Source: Beta vulgaris subsp. vulgaris
Taxonomy: Eukaryota; Streptophyta; Magnoliopsida; Caryophyllales; Amaranthaceae
DNA length: 64,000 bases
Assembly: GCF_026745355.1 (NCBI RefSeq)
Contig: NC_079204.1
Location: 56,881,337-56,945,336, forward strand
Direction: 5' to 3'
A program made the translations under genes and the position numbers. Below are positions 27,401 to 36,532 of this stretch, piece by piece (position 1 is the first letter of the stretch; every line of letters begins with the position of its first letter). The notes below the pieces were generated by a model. It did not search any database. It saw only the letters and a list, made by a program, of their open reading frames with translations, and was not told the DNA's origin.

Positions 27401-29148
27401 CGGTTGCTTGTCAGCACCATCTCTCAGAAGAGCCAGGTAAGAGTCAACGATCTTTGGAAGAAAGCTGCCATATTTTACATGAAAGAAGTTGGTTAAATGC
27501 CTTTAACAGTATCACAATCTTTGGAAGAAAGCTGCTCTATTTCACATGAAAGAAGCTGTCATAATCTTGGTGGTACCCTAATATCTCAAGATGATAGTAT
27601 TTTGGTGAAAGGAGCAATTGAAACATATGTATGGTTAGAACAAGAAGGAATTGATATTTTCTTGTTGACATGAGTTGATTAGCTTCATTTGGTGGTACTT
27701 TAATCTCTCAAAATGATAGTATTTTGGTGAAAGAAGCAATTGGTACATATGTGGTAAGACCGAGACGGATTTGCTACTTTCTTGTTGACTTCAGTTGGTT
27801 AGCTTCATTTGGTGGTACTTCAAATGAAGAATCCAACTAAAACAGCAAGAACATAGCAATAGAAATATACAAATTAAAAAATAGGAGAGCACAAGCCCTG
27901 AATATACAGAAAATCAATACAATACTGCAAGAAAAAGGTGCAAGGAAATTTACATCAAAAAATTTAATGCTGACAATAACAAAACTTACGGTAAAAAATC
28001 TTCAAGTAGATCTCTTGATAACTCTGCAATCAACCTGTAGAAGTAAATGGAGAATTCATCCTCAATTCCCAAGTTGTAAGTTAAGAGATGAACATAGTAA
28101 CTAAAAGACTCTAAAACATTCAAAGATTGAAACTTTAAGAAAATACAAAATAAGAAAAAGATAATAAGTTACAAAGTTCCACGATGTGTCAATGAACTTT
28201 TCAAATTTAATTGACCTACAAGTAATGAAGCACTTATTCTCAATAAAAAATAATGCCACATTGTTGTAAGGCTCCCTCACTCGGTGGAAAGCTGTAGAGA
28301 AATCAAATTCTTTTAACTCTCGAAAACCAGTAGAAAAGGCAAACCTGAGAATAGCCTCTAGAGAAAGCCGCGATTTCAACTGTAACCTAGAGAGCAGTCC
28401 TGAGACTATAATATCCTTGTGTAATAGAATCAAAGGCAAAGTCTGTACAAATGGCATAATTTCTTCATAGAATGAAATAAAATCCTCAGCTGTATTTAAC
28501 TCCTGAATCAAAACCCCAGACAGCAAAAATCAATGAAAGAAGTAAACAATAACAATATCATCTTCATTAACATGAATTGCAGTAACAGTCTATTTCGTAT
28601 TTTTTGATGATATTATTAGGATAGCCAGGGATTTAGTCTCTTTTACTATGTTACATGTTACGCGAGCAGGCAATGCTGTAGCCCACTTGTTAGCTCATTG
28701 GGATTGTTTATGTAATTCCGAAATTGTATGGTTTGACTCTTTTCCCCAAAGTATCACTACTTTGGCGGAGCTTGATTTAATCTAATATCTCAGTTTCCTT
28801 TCAAAAAACGAAGTACACTACTAATTAGAAAATTAGACAGATGAAATGCATACCCTCCATTGTATCAAACAATCCAAGAAAAAAGAGGACCCAGAAGAGG
28901 GCTCAGCCTTGACAGTATCGAGATTTCGAAAGACATCGATTTCAAGCTCATCAATTCTTTGTGCAAATGATTTGAACTGCACATAATTAATTCCAACAAT
29001 CAAATATTCCAATCAAACAAAAAGAAAAACATTGAAACAATAAAATAAAACTTATAGTGAAACAAAGCAATACCACAAAGCGGCGGTTGCGGTGTCCAGG
29101 AGTAGTGTTGAGGTACTTCACCGCTTGAGCTTCCTTCGATGTCGCCAT
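2516..29148 (-). CDS. UTP20: UTP20, small-subunit processome component 20 (31 exons, 2690 aa)
   Basis: UTP20 is a giant HEAT/ARM-repeat scaffold of the nucleolar U3 small-subunit processome, needed for 18S rRNA processing. The N-terminus ([14 protein letters not shown]), the segment [14 protein letters not shown] and the very basic Lys/Arg-rich last ~60 residues match plant UTP20 as I know it. Length (2690 aa) is normal for the family, and no stop or frameshift interrupts it. Exons in transcript order: 29148-29074, 28976-28854, 28502-28345, 28034-27990, 27464-27386, 27289-27216, 24417-24311, 21007-20825, 20225-20025, 19946-19730, 19625-19554, 19468-19122, 17997-17805, 17695-17443, 17348-17012, 16746-16569, 16454-16314, 16246-15985, 15892-15437, 15199-14736, 13298-13162, 13083-12902, 12748-12380, 12254-12129, 8286-8221, 8138-6325, 6234-5955, 4870-4637, 4183-3674, 3553-3421, 2772-2516. 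Every junction is GT-AG and phases agree throughout. The start at 29148 was chosen over an in-frame ATG at 29217 because family similarity begins at MATS. The largest introns (3.8, 3.3, 2.8 kb) hold repeats. Confidence 0.95.
9457..9492. repeat. (GA)n microsatellite in UTP20 intron 24
   Basis: About 18 GA dinucleotides run almost uninterrupted, ending in GAAAGAGACT. The tract lies in the 3.8-kb intron between exons 24 and 25 of UTP20. On the transcribed strand it reads as a CU tract. It is likely to be length-polymorphic. Confidence 0.9.
10134..11066. repeat. 0.93-kb dispersed repeat, copy A (UTP20 intron 24)
   Basis: This segment is nearly identical (about 18 differences seen by eye over ~930 bases) to 59951-60882 in an RPB11 intron, in the same orientation. 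It opens with GGAACAAAAAACAGCCACTC and closes with TTATCACAGTTCCATC, where similarity stops sharply in both copies. It has no long reading frame and I saw no clear terminal inverted repeats. The 10501-10640 part belongs to a wider family with diverged copies elsewhere. Just before it, 10086-10121 matches the reverse complement of 59879-59914, so the copies also differ by a local inversion. It is probably a non-autonomous mobile element or a recent segmental copy. Confidence 0.85.
10501..10640 (+). repeat. GACACTTGGACATGG-family repeat, copy 1
   Basis: Member of a ~150-bp family. It shares the ordered blocks GACACTTGGACATGG, GGACACTTCATTTTGGGC, TAGACGGACACTTGGAGAC, GTACCC and GAGTAACA with 13903-14057, 25430-25567 and 60318-60456. 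This copy sits inside the 0.93-kb repeat, so its near-identical twin at 60318 was copied together with it. Confidence 0.65.
13903..14057 (+). repeat. GACACTTGGACATGG-family repeat, copy 2
   Basis: This is a diverged member of the ~150-bp family in UTP20 intron 20. It keeps GACAATTGGACATGG, TTCATTTTAGG, TAGACGAGTTCGGCACTT, GTACCCGAGTCCGAGTAACA in the same order as copy 1, with no evidence of the flanking 0.93-kb unit. The small family is therefore older than, and independent of, the larger repeat. Confidence 0.6.
14433..14451. repeat. C-run in UTP20 intron 20
   Basis: Two runs of C (about eleven and six) are separated by a single A. In the UTP20 pre-mRNA (minus strand) this is a pair of long G runs. 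It is low-complexity sequence and prone to sequencing or assembly length errors. Confidence 0.8.
20281..20731. mobile_element. Putative TIR element with a G-rich core (UTP20 intron 8)
   Basis: The left end TTATTTACCGCCCATGCCCA plus the following AT-rich stretch is matched, in reverse complement, by the right end at about 20699-20731 (TTATTTACTGTACACCATCC). This gives imperfect terminal inverted repeats of ~33 bases. The interior (20430-20655) is extremely purine- and G-rich, with many GGGAGG, GGGTGG and GGGG runs. It encodes no recognisable transposase. A non-autonomous DNA transposon is the likeliest reading. Its class is not assignable from what I see. Confidence 0.5.
21758..22937. repeat. 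Large inverted repeat (hairpin) in UTP20 intron 7
   Basis: The left arm (21758-22304) and right arm (22401-22937) are imperfect reverse complements around a ~96-base loop. For example, left ATGCCAAAGACATCAGTCAC pairs with right GTGACTGATGTCTTTGGCAT, and left CAAATCCTCCATAC pairs with right GTATGGAGGATTTC. Both arms contain related short reading-frame remnants (the peptide LYDSxFDF occurs in each, on opposite strands), so the arms derive from one coding-like sequence duplicated in inverse orientation. The transcript would fold into a long double-stranded stem. Confidence 0.8.
23263..23456. repeat. 97-bp tandem duplication in UTP20 intron 7
   Basis: Two almost identical units (23263-23359 and 23360-23456) begin AAGGTGGCTCAAAAATCT and end in AAACACACTCC. 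A shorter third echo (CTTCAAGATGAGGTAATTAA) lies at 23519. The unit reads open on the plus strand (peptide [20 protein letters not shown]), suggesting it comes from a once-coding sequence, perhaps linked to the adjacent inverted repeat. I do not recognise the protein. Confidence 0.8.
25430..25567 (+). repeat. GACACTTGGACATGG-family repeat, copy 3 (most diverged)
   Basis: This copy, in UTP20 intron 6, retains ACACTTGGATACTTCATTT, GTCGAGTCGGACACGTAAAC, AAGTACACATTTAATCCATG and GAGCAACATAAAT in the family order. Divergence is strong, so boundaries are approximate. Confidence 0.45.
26843..27103. mobile_element. Stowaway-like MITE (UTP20 intron 6)
   Basis: A ~260-base element has imperfect terminal inverted repeats. 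The left end is TACCACCTCCGTTCCACAAT and the right end, in reverse complement, is TACTACCTCTGTTCACAATA. TA is present at both edges, as expected for the TA target-site duplication of Tc1/mariner-derived Stowaway MITEs. It contains no coding sequence. Confidence 0.75.
27124..27236. repeat. 56-bp tandem duplication of the UTP20 exon 6 donor site
   Basis: The block AAATGTCATAATGTT through TTACTTGAGAACRTGAACAACAT occurs twice (about 27126-27177 and 27182-27233). The right copy carries the last codons of exon 6 and its donor. The left copy carries the same exon end and a second intact GT donor 56 bases further into the intron. Splicing at the second donor would shift the frame. The first donor keeps the frame and is the one used in the gene model. 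Confidence 0.8.
27451..27563. repeat. Partial tandem copy of the UTP20 exon 5 acceptor region
   Basis: TCTTTGGAAGAAAGCTG at 27451 (end of exon 5 plus its acceptor) recurs at 27518, followed in both by a similar CTATTTTACATGAAAGAAG-type stretch. The period is 67 bases. The copy lies upstream in the transcript, giving a decoy acceptor with the first ~14 bases of exon 5. Confidence 0.75.
27569..27830. repeat. ~121-bp tandem repeat in UTP20 intron 4
   Basis: Units begin GGTGGTAC at 27569, 27691 and (truncated) 27811. They share AATCTCTCAAAATGATAGTA-type and TTTTGGTGAAAGAAGCAATT-type segments and TTGTTGAC..TTAGCTTCATTT. Divergence between units is modest (roughly 10-15% by eye). Confidence 0.8.
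28606..28805 (+). mobile_element. LINE 3'-end remnant with RNase H-like C-terminus (UTP20 intron 2)
   Basis: A 59-codon stretch, 28606-28785, is open on the plus strand and ends in TAA. It contains [16 protein letters not shown], the typical C-terminal motif of plant LINE/RVT_3 RNase H domains (HV.R..N..AH.LA), followed by a WF(D)SFP-type tail. After the stop come a short 3' UTR-like stretch and TTTCAAAAAA. This is a 5'-truncated, dead L1-clade retroposon inserted opposite to UTP20 transcription. Confidence 0.8.
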
Positions 29149-29191
29149 TGATGATTGTTGTGAAAGAAGTACAGACTGATAATTAAGAGTG

Positions 29192-29203
29192 TTTATATAT
29201 AAG
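29192..29203 (-). promoter_or_regulatory. Possible TATA box of UTP20
   Basis: On the minus strand this reads CCTTATATATAAA, about 45-55 bases upstream of the chosen ATG. That spacing would give a very short 5' UTR, so it may instead be chance AT-rich sequence. A partial telo-box (AACCCTAA), often found near plant ribosome-biogenesis genes, lies further upstream at about 29573. Confidence 0.3.
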
Positions 29204-31180
29204 GTTTTAAGTGACAAAGAGAGTGGTGAAGTTAGAGGAGAGAGAGAATATGTGAGTGATTATAGGTAAAGTATGTTATGTACTTTGCCGGAACAACTAC
29301 ATAGAACGCTGAAGGAGGAGGAGGCAGTGGAGACTAGAGAGGAGGGAAAAGAGAGGTTTGTGGGGGAGAGGAATAGAGTTGAGGAGGGTTTGAGAGGGTT
29401 TTTGTTTTCCCAAAATAAACCGACTATTGGGGTTGGTTTTTTATTTTTACCCTTTTTTTACCAGGTATTCCTCTGGTGTTTGACGAATTTCACCAGGTAT
29501 TTCAATGTTTTCAGTTATTCACCGGATATTTCTAGGTTTTTGTAAAAATTTCTGAAATTCCACTGTCTAACTAACCCTAATTAAACACTAATTAACTCTA
29601 ATCCTGAAAACCACCATATGCACCACATAGGTGGGATGCTGTCACTTAACACTTGAGGGATATACCACCTGACTATCTGATGAATCCTAAGTTCATCACC
29701 CAAAGGCACAAAAATACGACATCGCAATTACTACAAAACAACAAATGAATAAATGAAGAAATGTCCAAACTCCAAACTAGCATCTACATCTATTATATTC
29801 ACCGAGCATGTTAAGAAATGCACACTCATTTCACAAGAAGCCAAAATTTCATGCAAAGATTGTTCCAAGACTCACGTTATCAGGGAAAAGATAGGTCCAA
29901 GACTCAAGTTATCAGACAAACTCAAAAGCCAAAATAAATTTCAATACTTTTATTTTCAAAGTTTTAATAAATCCTTTAACGAAATTAATTACCTACCGGA
30001 CAATCCCCCGTTCGCTATATAATTAATCCTAAAAACCACCATACCCACCACCCAAGTGGGATGTTGTCACTTAACTCTAGAGGGTGTAGAAAGATAAGGC
30101 CTAAGAGGCGTTGTTTAGTATTCCACTTAACATGGAAATGAGTAAAATGATTGTAGAGCTGGAAACTTGATAAATTGTTGTTGTTCTTACTAGTAGAGTT
30201 AAAAATAACCTTATTTCTATAGATACACAAATTCCATAGTCCTATTACAAACTTTAATTTGTCAAACGAACACTTGAAATACCATCATCGGTCTTATAGA
30301 GCAGGATATTTTTAATAACCCAGTCCTTTCAAGATTGTGGATTATTTGTGATTGACTAAACCAAGGTTGAAATCTGATTCCATAATAATGCATGGTGTGG
30401 CTGTAGAGAAATGCTTAAGGATATGTTATTGATCAAGCCCAACTAAAACACGAAGACAATAAAAGTAATCAAATCTTACATGTGAAAATAATCCGAGTTA
30501 CCAAAAATGATATGTAATAAGACAATATAATACAAAATATAAACATTGCAATTATCACGACCTAAATATAATGATAAATCCATAATGAGAGCCATAACAA
30601 ATTGCATAACAAAAACAATTGACATTCTATATCCATTTCTTATTAATTTATTCACTTTGTACTTTACCATTATTCAGACACTTTGACTATCTTCCGGAGT
30701 CGAGTATATCGTCACCAATAATTTATTCCGATGTATTTTCTCCTTAATCATGCGCACCCCGAGAACCTTCTCAAATATCACTCATCCATGAACTACTCCC
30801 AGCCAAGCACGCTTAACTACGGAGTAATTAAGGAAATGAACTCCCATAGGTGGAATTTTGTTTGACTCGTCTAAAAAAATATGAATATCCCATAGGTGAT
30901 CATGAAAAAATTGCCCATTGATCGGGCTAAAATCCGGATCAATTTTTTCCAAAGGTCAGTATTTTTAGACAAAAAAAAATAGCAGATTTTTCGGACCAAA
31001 ATCGAATTGGACCAAAATTTAGACTGAAAAGTCATTTCAACTAGTCCAAAGCTCGGACCAAAGAAAAAACGAACTCCTACGAACCCAAAAATGAGCCAAA
31101 AATTATAATCAAGTCGGGCTAATTTAATCACCTCTACTGACTATCCCACCCCCATATTCTATTAACTCACTCGTAGCTGG

Positions 31181-31232
31181 TGGGCCGAAGCAGATACGGT
31201 AGTGTTTGTTTACGAAGAAGTTTATTTGGGCT
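31181..31232 (+). promoter_or_regulatory. Two site II (TGGGCY) elements upstream of the Mrps35-like gene
   Basis: TGGGCC at 31181-31186 and TGGGCT at 31227-31232 lie 130-185 bases before the ATG. In plants such site II motifs, bound by TCP factors, are enriched in promoters of ribosomal and mitochondrial protein genes, which fits the predicted product. Assignment rests on motif and position only. Confidence 0.5.
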
Positions 31233-31364
31233 TCACCGAACTAGATCCATTGTAGGAGGAAACTGAGTAATCTTTGTCGACATTTCATTAGAGCTTCCTT
31301 TATAGGGTTTTGAGCAAGCTGTTTTGTTCTTCACCTTCTTCATCTTCTTCACTGTGAAAAAACG

Positions 31365-34300
31365 ATGCAATTTCTGAATCGAATCATACGGTATCATCCT
31401 TCAACTTACTCTACTAATAGTGCAATTATTTTATCAAATCATCTATTCTCAGAATCAACGCCATTTTCGTCTTCAAGTTTCAAGCTATTTCGAAATTCTA
31501 GGGTTTTCTCGAATGAATCTGGAAATGAATGGGATAAAAATCACAATATAGATGATAAATTTGAGTGGAATGATAGTTCATCTTCATCGTGGTCTACTGG
31601 ATTAACGAAAGATCACTTCGACGGAGAAGCTGTAGGTCGTCAGATTTCTCCAATATCGGCATCGCAACCGCGAGAAGTATCAGGAGCTTCGGTTTCTAAT
31701 GGTGATCCATTGGAGAAATCTCTGAAGAAACAAATGGTGGAATTACAGCGATTGGCGAGGCGAGAGGCGAGGAGAGAAGGCGTAGAAGGATTCGGAGAAG
31801 AGTTTGCTGAGAAGGCAAGGGAGATGAGTAGGTTGATGAAGCAAATTAATGAGCCTGGTGCTAGAGGTTCATATTTGAAGGATTCGGAGAAGATTGAAAT
31901 GTATAGATTGCATAAGGAGAATCCTGAGGTTTATACTGTGGAGAGGTTAGCTAAGGATTTTAGGATTATGAGGCAAAGAGTTGCGGCTATTCTTTGGCTT
32001 AAGGAGCTTGAGGAAGAAGAGGAGAAAAAGCTTGGTGAGCCTTTGGACGATTCGATCGAGCTTTTGATTGATAGTTTCCCTGAGTAAGGACTATTTCTTG
32101 ATGCATTTTGTGTTTTTCTGACATCCGTTGATCTTGTTGTGTTGTGTTGTGTTGTGTTGTGTTGGTGGTGCTTGTTCTTTCAATAGGTAATGAACATTAT
32201 TGTTGATTATACAACTTTTAGCTTATTGCTTGATTATTGAATTGCTCTACTTGTTTGTGTGAGTGCATTGGTTGTTATGTATTTGATTCTCGTCAAATTG
32301 ATATGCAATCTCGAGATAAACCGTACTTCATTTATGATGCTAAGTCCAAAAGTATACTAAGCCTACAAGAGTAGACAATACAATCTTCTGAACTTGTCTT
32401 AGTTTGGTACATTGATGTCTAGTGTCTCTTATGGTTTTAGTTTCTAACTAAGATGAAGATTCCTGACTATTTGCATCTATATTATATTAGAGGAAAACGA
32501 TTATTGAAGAAGTAGGTGGTCTTTGCATCTCCGGTTAAAGGGCCAATTGGAAATATTCTTTATTGTTTTGTCATCAGGCTTAGTCTACTTTACACATGAC
32601 TTTCCTGTACCCTGTCTGAGCAAGAAAATTTCCCGAGGTATCGGGGGAGTTGTTGTGGAAGTCTCTTATGGCCATATGAGTGGATCTCTGGTGGAGTTTA
32701 GTATGGTAGCAATGGGGGACTGTTTATAACTCTATACTCAATTAGAGGACTGAGGTCAATAAGCAAGGGCAAATAGGTTCTAAACACTTTCACTGGGTTT
32801 TTGTGGGGAAAAGGAAAATTATGATGGAGGGATTAGAGCAGAATGTTGGCAGCTAACTTTTGCTGACAAAGTTATCCTAATAGAGGTTGATAATGTTGGC
32901 TAAAGCAATAAGAAAAGCTCCTTTTAGAGCAAGGATTATTGTTTATGGCAGTTTACTCTTAAAATTGCTATGGCGCACTTTATTCTTCAGTAGATGACTG
33001 GATTAGGGTTTCCCTGTGAGATTACAGGGGCAGGGTAGATCTTATTCTTAAGATTAAGATAGAATTTTGAAACATGTGATGGTAGTTCAAGGGTAGATTG
33101 GAGGCTGCTGTCCAAGATAATGATTGCATGATGACACTTTAAAATGTTCTGAGAGTTAGTCAACTCAATGGGATTGGACCGACTTTACTTTTGTTCCCTG
33201 CTAGTATTCCTTATATGTTGTCTCTCTATAGATCAAAAAAGTTCCTGAGCTTTTTTTCTTGTGCGTGAATGCTTCTGCTGGGTTTTTGTTCTCCTTGGCT
33301 TGTTTTTGTGTATATCTAGACTCTACCATTCTTTTCTTTTTTGGTTCTGATCAGCCCTTCTGCATTATTTTCTCTTATAACCATTTCTTATTTGGGTTCA
33401 TGGTTTAATGTAATCTCCCTTGATCGAAGGGTTTTTATTTGTTCCCATTTGGTAAATGTCTAAAATATTAGTGTATCCTTGCTTTGCTGTGTATGAAGCT
33501 TGTGATTCATATTAGTAACGTCAGATTTCCTGCAATTATTGTTATTTGTTGGGCCAGTTAAACTGTTTCATGAAAATCACTTCTTTTACCTCAACTCTTC
33601 GTGTTTTTGTTGTTTAAGGTTTCAGCATTGCAGTTTAAGAAGATTTTTATTGATGTAAAACACCAAGAGTGACAGTTTCTCCTTGAATTCACTTTGTGTT
33701 TTGTTATTGCAGATTCTTTATTTCCCATGATAGGGAGTTTCATGTAGCTTCACTTCCATACAAACCTGATTTTAAAGTCATGCCTGAGGGCTGGGATGGC
33801 ACCACTAGGGATCCGGATGAAGTACATTATGAGATATCAAAGAAGGAAGACGATATGTTGTACGAAGAGTTCCTTCAAAGGTTTAACTTCAACAAGATGA
33901 AAGTAAGTGCCCGAAACAACCTCTCTCTCTTCCCCTCCTTTTCTTATCTAGGAAGCACTTAGATCTTGAGTCCTGAATACTTTACTTATTAGGATGCACT
34001 TATCATCCTTTTGCGTCAAGGTTATGATTGCACTTGGAAATACAGGGTTTAGCTTCTTTAAACTCAACTATATGATTTTGACTTATAGGTAATGGGCTGC
34101 CAATAGAGTAGGTTACTAATTACCTGGTTGCACTCATCACCCATTTGCATCAAGGTTATGATTACACTTGGATTATATAGTTTCAGACTCCTCATCCAAC
34201 TAGATGGTTTTGACTTATAGGCCGTGGCTGTGAATACTGTAGGAAATTAAAAATTTGTGAATAGCAAGATCATACCCTCTCCGTGTTTTTGTAGTTGTAA

Positions 34301-35138
34301 CGTCCAAACGTTTGACAATATTCATATACATTGACCGGAAAATTTTCACTAATATAAACACATTTTTGTGATATATTAGTCAAAATTATGCCATGTATTA
34401 GTTTAGAGTTTTGACACTATTGCTGGAAGATGTTCCATGTTATTTATTATTATATATAATACTTAATGATTAATACCAATAGATAATTGAAGATATAATG
34501 ATCGAAGTTGTGCTTTGATAAACATGCAAGTGGAAATTGTGCAACTATATAAATCAGATGGAGTATAACAGTTGAGACCCCCAACCCCGCTTGTCAGTTA
34601 TCACGAAGTTTGTTAGTAGATATTTTAGTTTTCTAGAATTAAAAAGGGGAAAAGTTTTTTAAATAATTGATATCATCATTTTAATTCAGAGTGATCATTG
34701 ACATCCATTTGCCAGCAAGGGTTGGCAACATGCTTGCACAGCCCAGAGTAGGAAGTTTGACAATTTAGATTTGGTTAAAGTCATTGCTGGTCTTAGAACA
34801 TATTGTCATGTTCCGTGTCTGTGTGCATTGCCAATCATTGTTTTTTTTTTTTTATTTATAATTTTTACTTTTGGGTCTTCGCTGCATCATGCAAATGCAA
34901 TCTCCATTTTTATGAGCAGTTCAAGGGGAAGGTTCAAGTGCACAGATATACTAGGAGGCGTCCTTCAGATGGTTGGAGTTTAACAGTGGAGAAGTTAGGA
35001 CCTCGGGGAAAGCGTGGAGGAAGTGGAGGATGGAAATTTGTGAGTGAACCAGATGGATCAACACGTCCATTGAATGAAACGGAGAAGATGTATGTCAAGA
35101 GAGAAACTCCTCGTCGACGACGAAAGATTCTCCCGTAA
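31365..35138 (+). CDS. Mitochondrial ribosome-associated protein, Mrps35/Bot1p (mS45)-like
   Basis: Three exons (31365-32083, 33713-33902, 34920-35138) join in phase to give 375 aa. The first ~45 residues are rich in Ser, Arg and hydroxylated residues and almost free of acids, like a mitochondrial targeting peptide. Residues ~170-235 contain NPEVYTVERLAKDFRIMRQR, a helix-turn-helix-like block followed by AAILWLKELEEEEEK, characteristic of the eukaryotic mitochondrial regulator/Mrps35 family. Later landmarks are EFHVASLPYKPDFKVMPEGW and a basic C-terminus ending KRETPRRRRKILP. In yeasts, relatives are small-subunit mitoribosome proteins. A similar role here is inference, and an S24/S35-type mitoribosomal protein is the alternative. 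Site II promoter elements support a mitochondrial or ribosomal role. Confidence 0.8.
32136..32164. repeat. (TTGTG)n microsatellite
   Basis: About five to six GTTGT pentamers lie just downstream of exon 1 in intron 1 of the Mrps35-like gene. Confidence 0.85.
32520..33200 (+). mobile_element. Possible decayed LINE fragment (intron 1 of the Mrps35-like gene)
   Basis: Broken plus-strand frames recall the region after plant LINE reverse transcriptase: PVPCLSKKISRGIG near 32610, then GTTTTTGTGGGGAAAAGG at 32800, where the family often has FLWGKG, followed by TTTTGCTGACAAAGTT. A similar GGGAAAAGGAAAA...TTGCTGACAAAGTT block occurs in reverse complement at about 59805-59880. Stops and frameshifts prevent a firm call. 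Confidence 0.35.
33991..34235. repeat. ~132-bp imperfect tandem duplication
   Basis: The phrases CAAGGTTATGATTGCACTTGG and GATTTTGACTTATAGG occur at 34017 and 34075 and again, slightly changed, at 34151 and 34206. Both units lie in intron 2 of the Mrps35-like gene. Confidence 0.75.
34273..34565. mobile_element. Degenerate Stowaway-like MITE (intron 2 of the Mrps35-like gene)
   Basis: The left end TACCCTCTCCGTGTTTTTGT and the reverse complement of the right end TACTCCATCTGATTTATATA are weakly inverted and edged by TA. The ~290-base AT-rich interior is non-coding. Similarity between the termini is limited, so this call is moderate. Confidence 0.45.
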
Positions 35139-36109
35139 GAAGCAGAGATGATGTTTTCAACCAGTTGCAATAATTTAGGCAGGAATTTGTTTTTTTGAAT
35201 TCACTTGTATGATAGAGCTTATACCTTTGCTCCTAAATTGTATTATCACAAATCAGCAAATTTTGTACCCCTGGATCTGGTGTTGAGAATGGGAGACAAT
35301 TCCTACAGCTTTAAAAACTAAGGCGTTGTTGACATACGGGCGAATAAAATGATCCACTTGGGTTATTTTGTTAAATCACTTGTTAAAATCTATTTTCTCA
35401 TATAGTTTTTAACTAGTAATTTGACTAAAACACCCTTGTGGCGGATCATCCTGTCCAGTCCTGGGATCGAATTATGTTTCCTGGAGCCAACGTCTCGCCA
35501 GGCCAGCCAGGGAATACTTGCTCCTAATGTAGACAAGGAGCAAAAGGCTGAATATTGTAGAAGGTTTTCAAGTTTGTAGGTTTTTGCGTATTTGGTAAAA
35601 CACCCTAGTGATTTTGTTAGGCATATTGCTCTTCTTGTCACACCAGTTGGCAACTTAATCATGTATGCAGTATGATGATAATCTTTCTATTTTGAGTAAT
35701 ATGCATTGCACCAGCAGCTTTGGCCAGAATAAAGTGATTAAAATTACGAAGATTGAATGACATTAGCATTGACTTGACTTGTCAAAAGTGTGAGTGACAC
35801 GCATATAGAATTATAGATACAGGGAAGCAAAATCTTACTTAAGAAAGCTGACAGAGAAATTATCAAATTTTGTCTAAAATGATTCTTGCATAGCTTTCGG
35901 ACAGGGGGAACCAGACGTGAGTGAACACTTTTCTTATACATAGGCTGATCATCTAGTCGACGGGAAACAAATACAGGTCATGTGATCGTATTTTTGTATG
36001 GCTATGCCGTATTGATACGGCTCTTATTTGTACCTCCTCTGTGTTACGGACTTACGAGTTACGATAGATACAAAGACCAATTAGGATAGTTACTATATAG
36101 ACCAATTAA

Positions 36110-36240
36110 TGTAGGGGTATAATCAAGGATGTTTTGACATAGTGGTTGAATTGATATGATGTCAATGATAGGTCACAGGTTCGGATCCAGAATCTCCTTC
36201 TCCTTTGTACTTTGTCCTCATATCCTAGAGGCTAAAGGTA
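36110..36240 (+). mobile_element. Possible tRNA-derived SINE remnant
   Basis: CATAGTGGTTGAATTGATAT (A-box-like) is followed ~35 bases later by CACAGGTTCGGATCCAG, which fits the pol III B-box consensus GGTTCGANNCC with one mismatch. The spacing and the following CT-rich stretch resemble a plant SINE. No clear A-tail or target-site duplication was found, so this is tentative. Confidence 0.4.
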
Positions 36241-36532
36241 TTAGTCCCTCCGTCCCAATTTATTTGCTACATTTTGCCATTTAGGTGTGTCTCAATTTAT
36301 TTGCTACATTTGCAACTATTTCCATATATAGTACATATATCCCACACTTTATTTACAAATTTGCCATCACTCCCTCCTTGGTTTTTGTAAATATTTTCAC
36401 ATATAGTATATAGGTCCCACAATTTACCTATTTGCTTTTTTGTTAATTCTTGTTATGACAATAGTCCCCACTCCCTCCTTGGTCTTTGTGATAAAGCAAA
36501 TGTAGCAAATAATTTGGGACGGAGGAAGTATT
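36240..36532. mobile_element. Stowaway MITE
   Basis: Strong terminal inverted repeats of ~34 bases: the left is AGTCCCTCCGTCCCAATTTA then TTTGCTACATTT, and the right in reverse complement is ACTTCCTCCGTCCCAAATTA then TTTGCTACATTTGC. The ~290-base size, CTCCGTCCC core and flanking TA are typical of Stowaway (Tc1/mariner-derived). Internal ATTTGCTACATTTGCAACTA repeats the terminus. It is well preserved, hence relatively recent. Confidence 0.88.

Larger units (their letters stand above)
29149..31364. other. Divergent intergenic region between UTP20 and the Mrps35-like gene
   Basis: No gene was seen. The left side carries a purine-rich GAGGAGG stretch (29310-29390) that would be the UTP20 5' flank. 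The phrase AACCACCATA.GCACCAC.TAGGTGGGATG is repeated near 29610 and, in a variant form, near 30035, an imperfect ~430-base direct repeat. The right end holds the promoter of the plus-strand gene. Confidence 0.5.

Noticed and set aside
28101..28344. Continuation of the UTP20 exon 3 frame into the intron
   Set aside because: Family similarity stops at ILR and resumes with [13 protein letters not shown] in exon 4; the donor at 28344 restores phase exactly.
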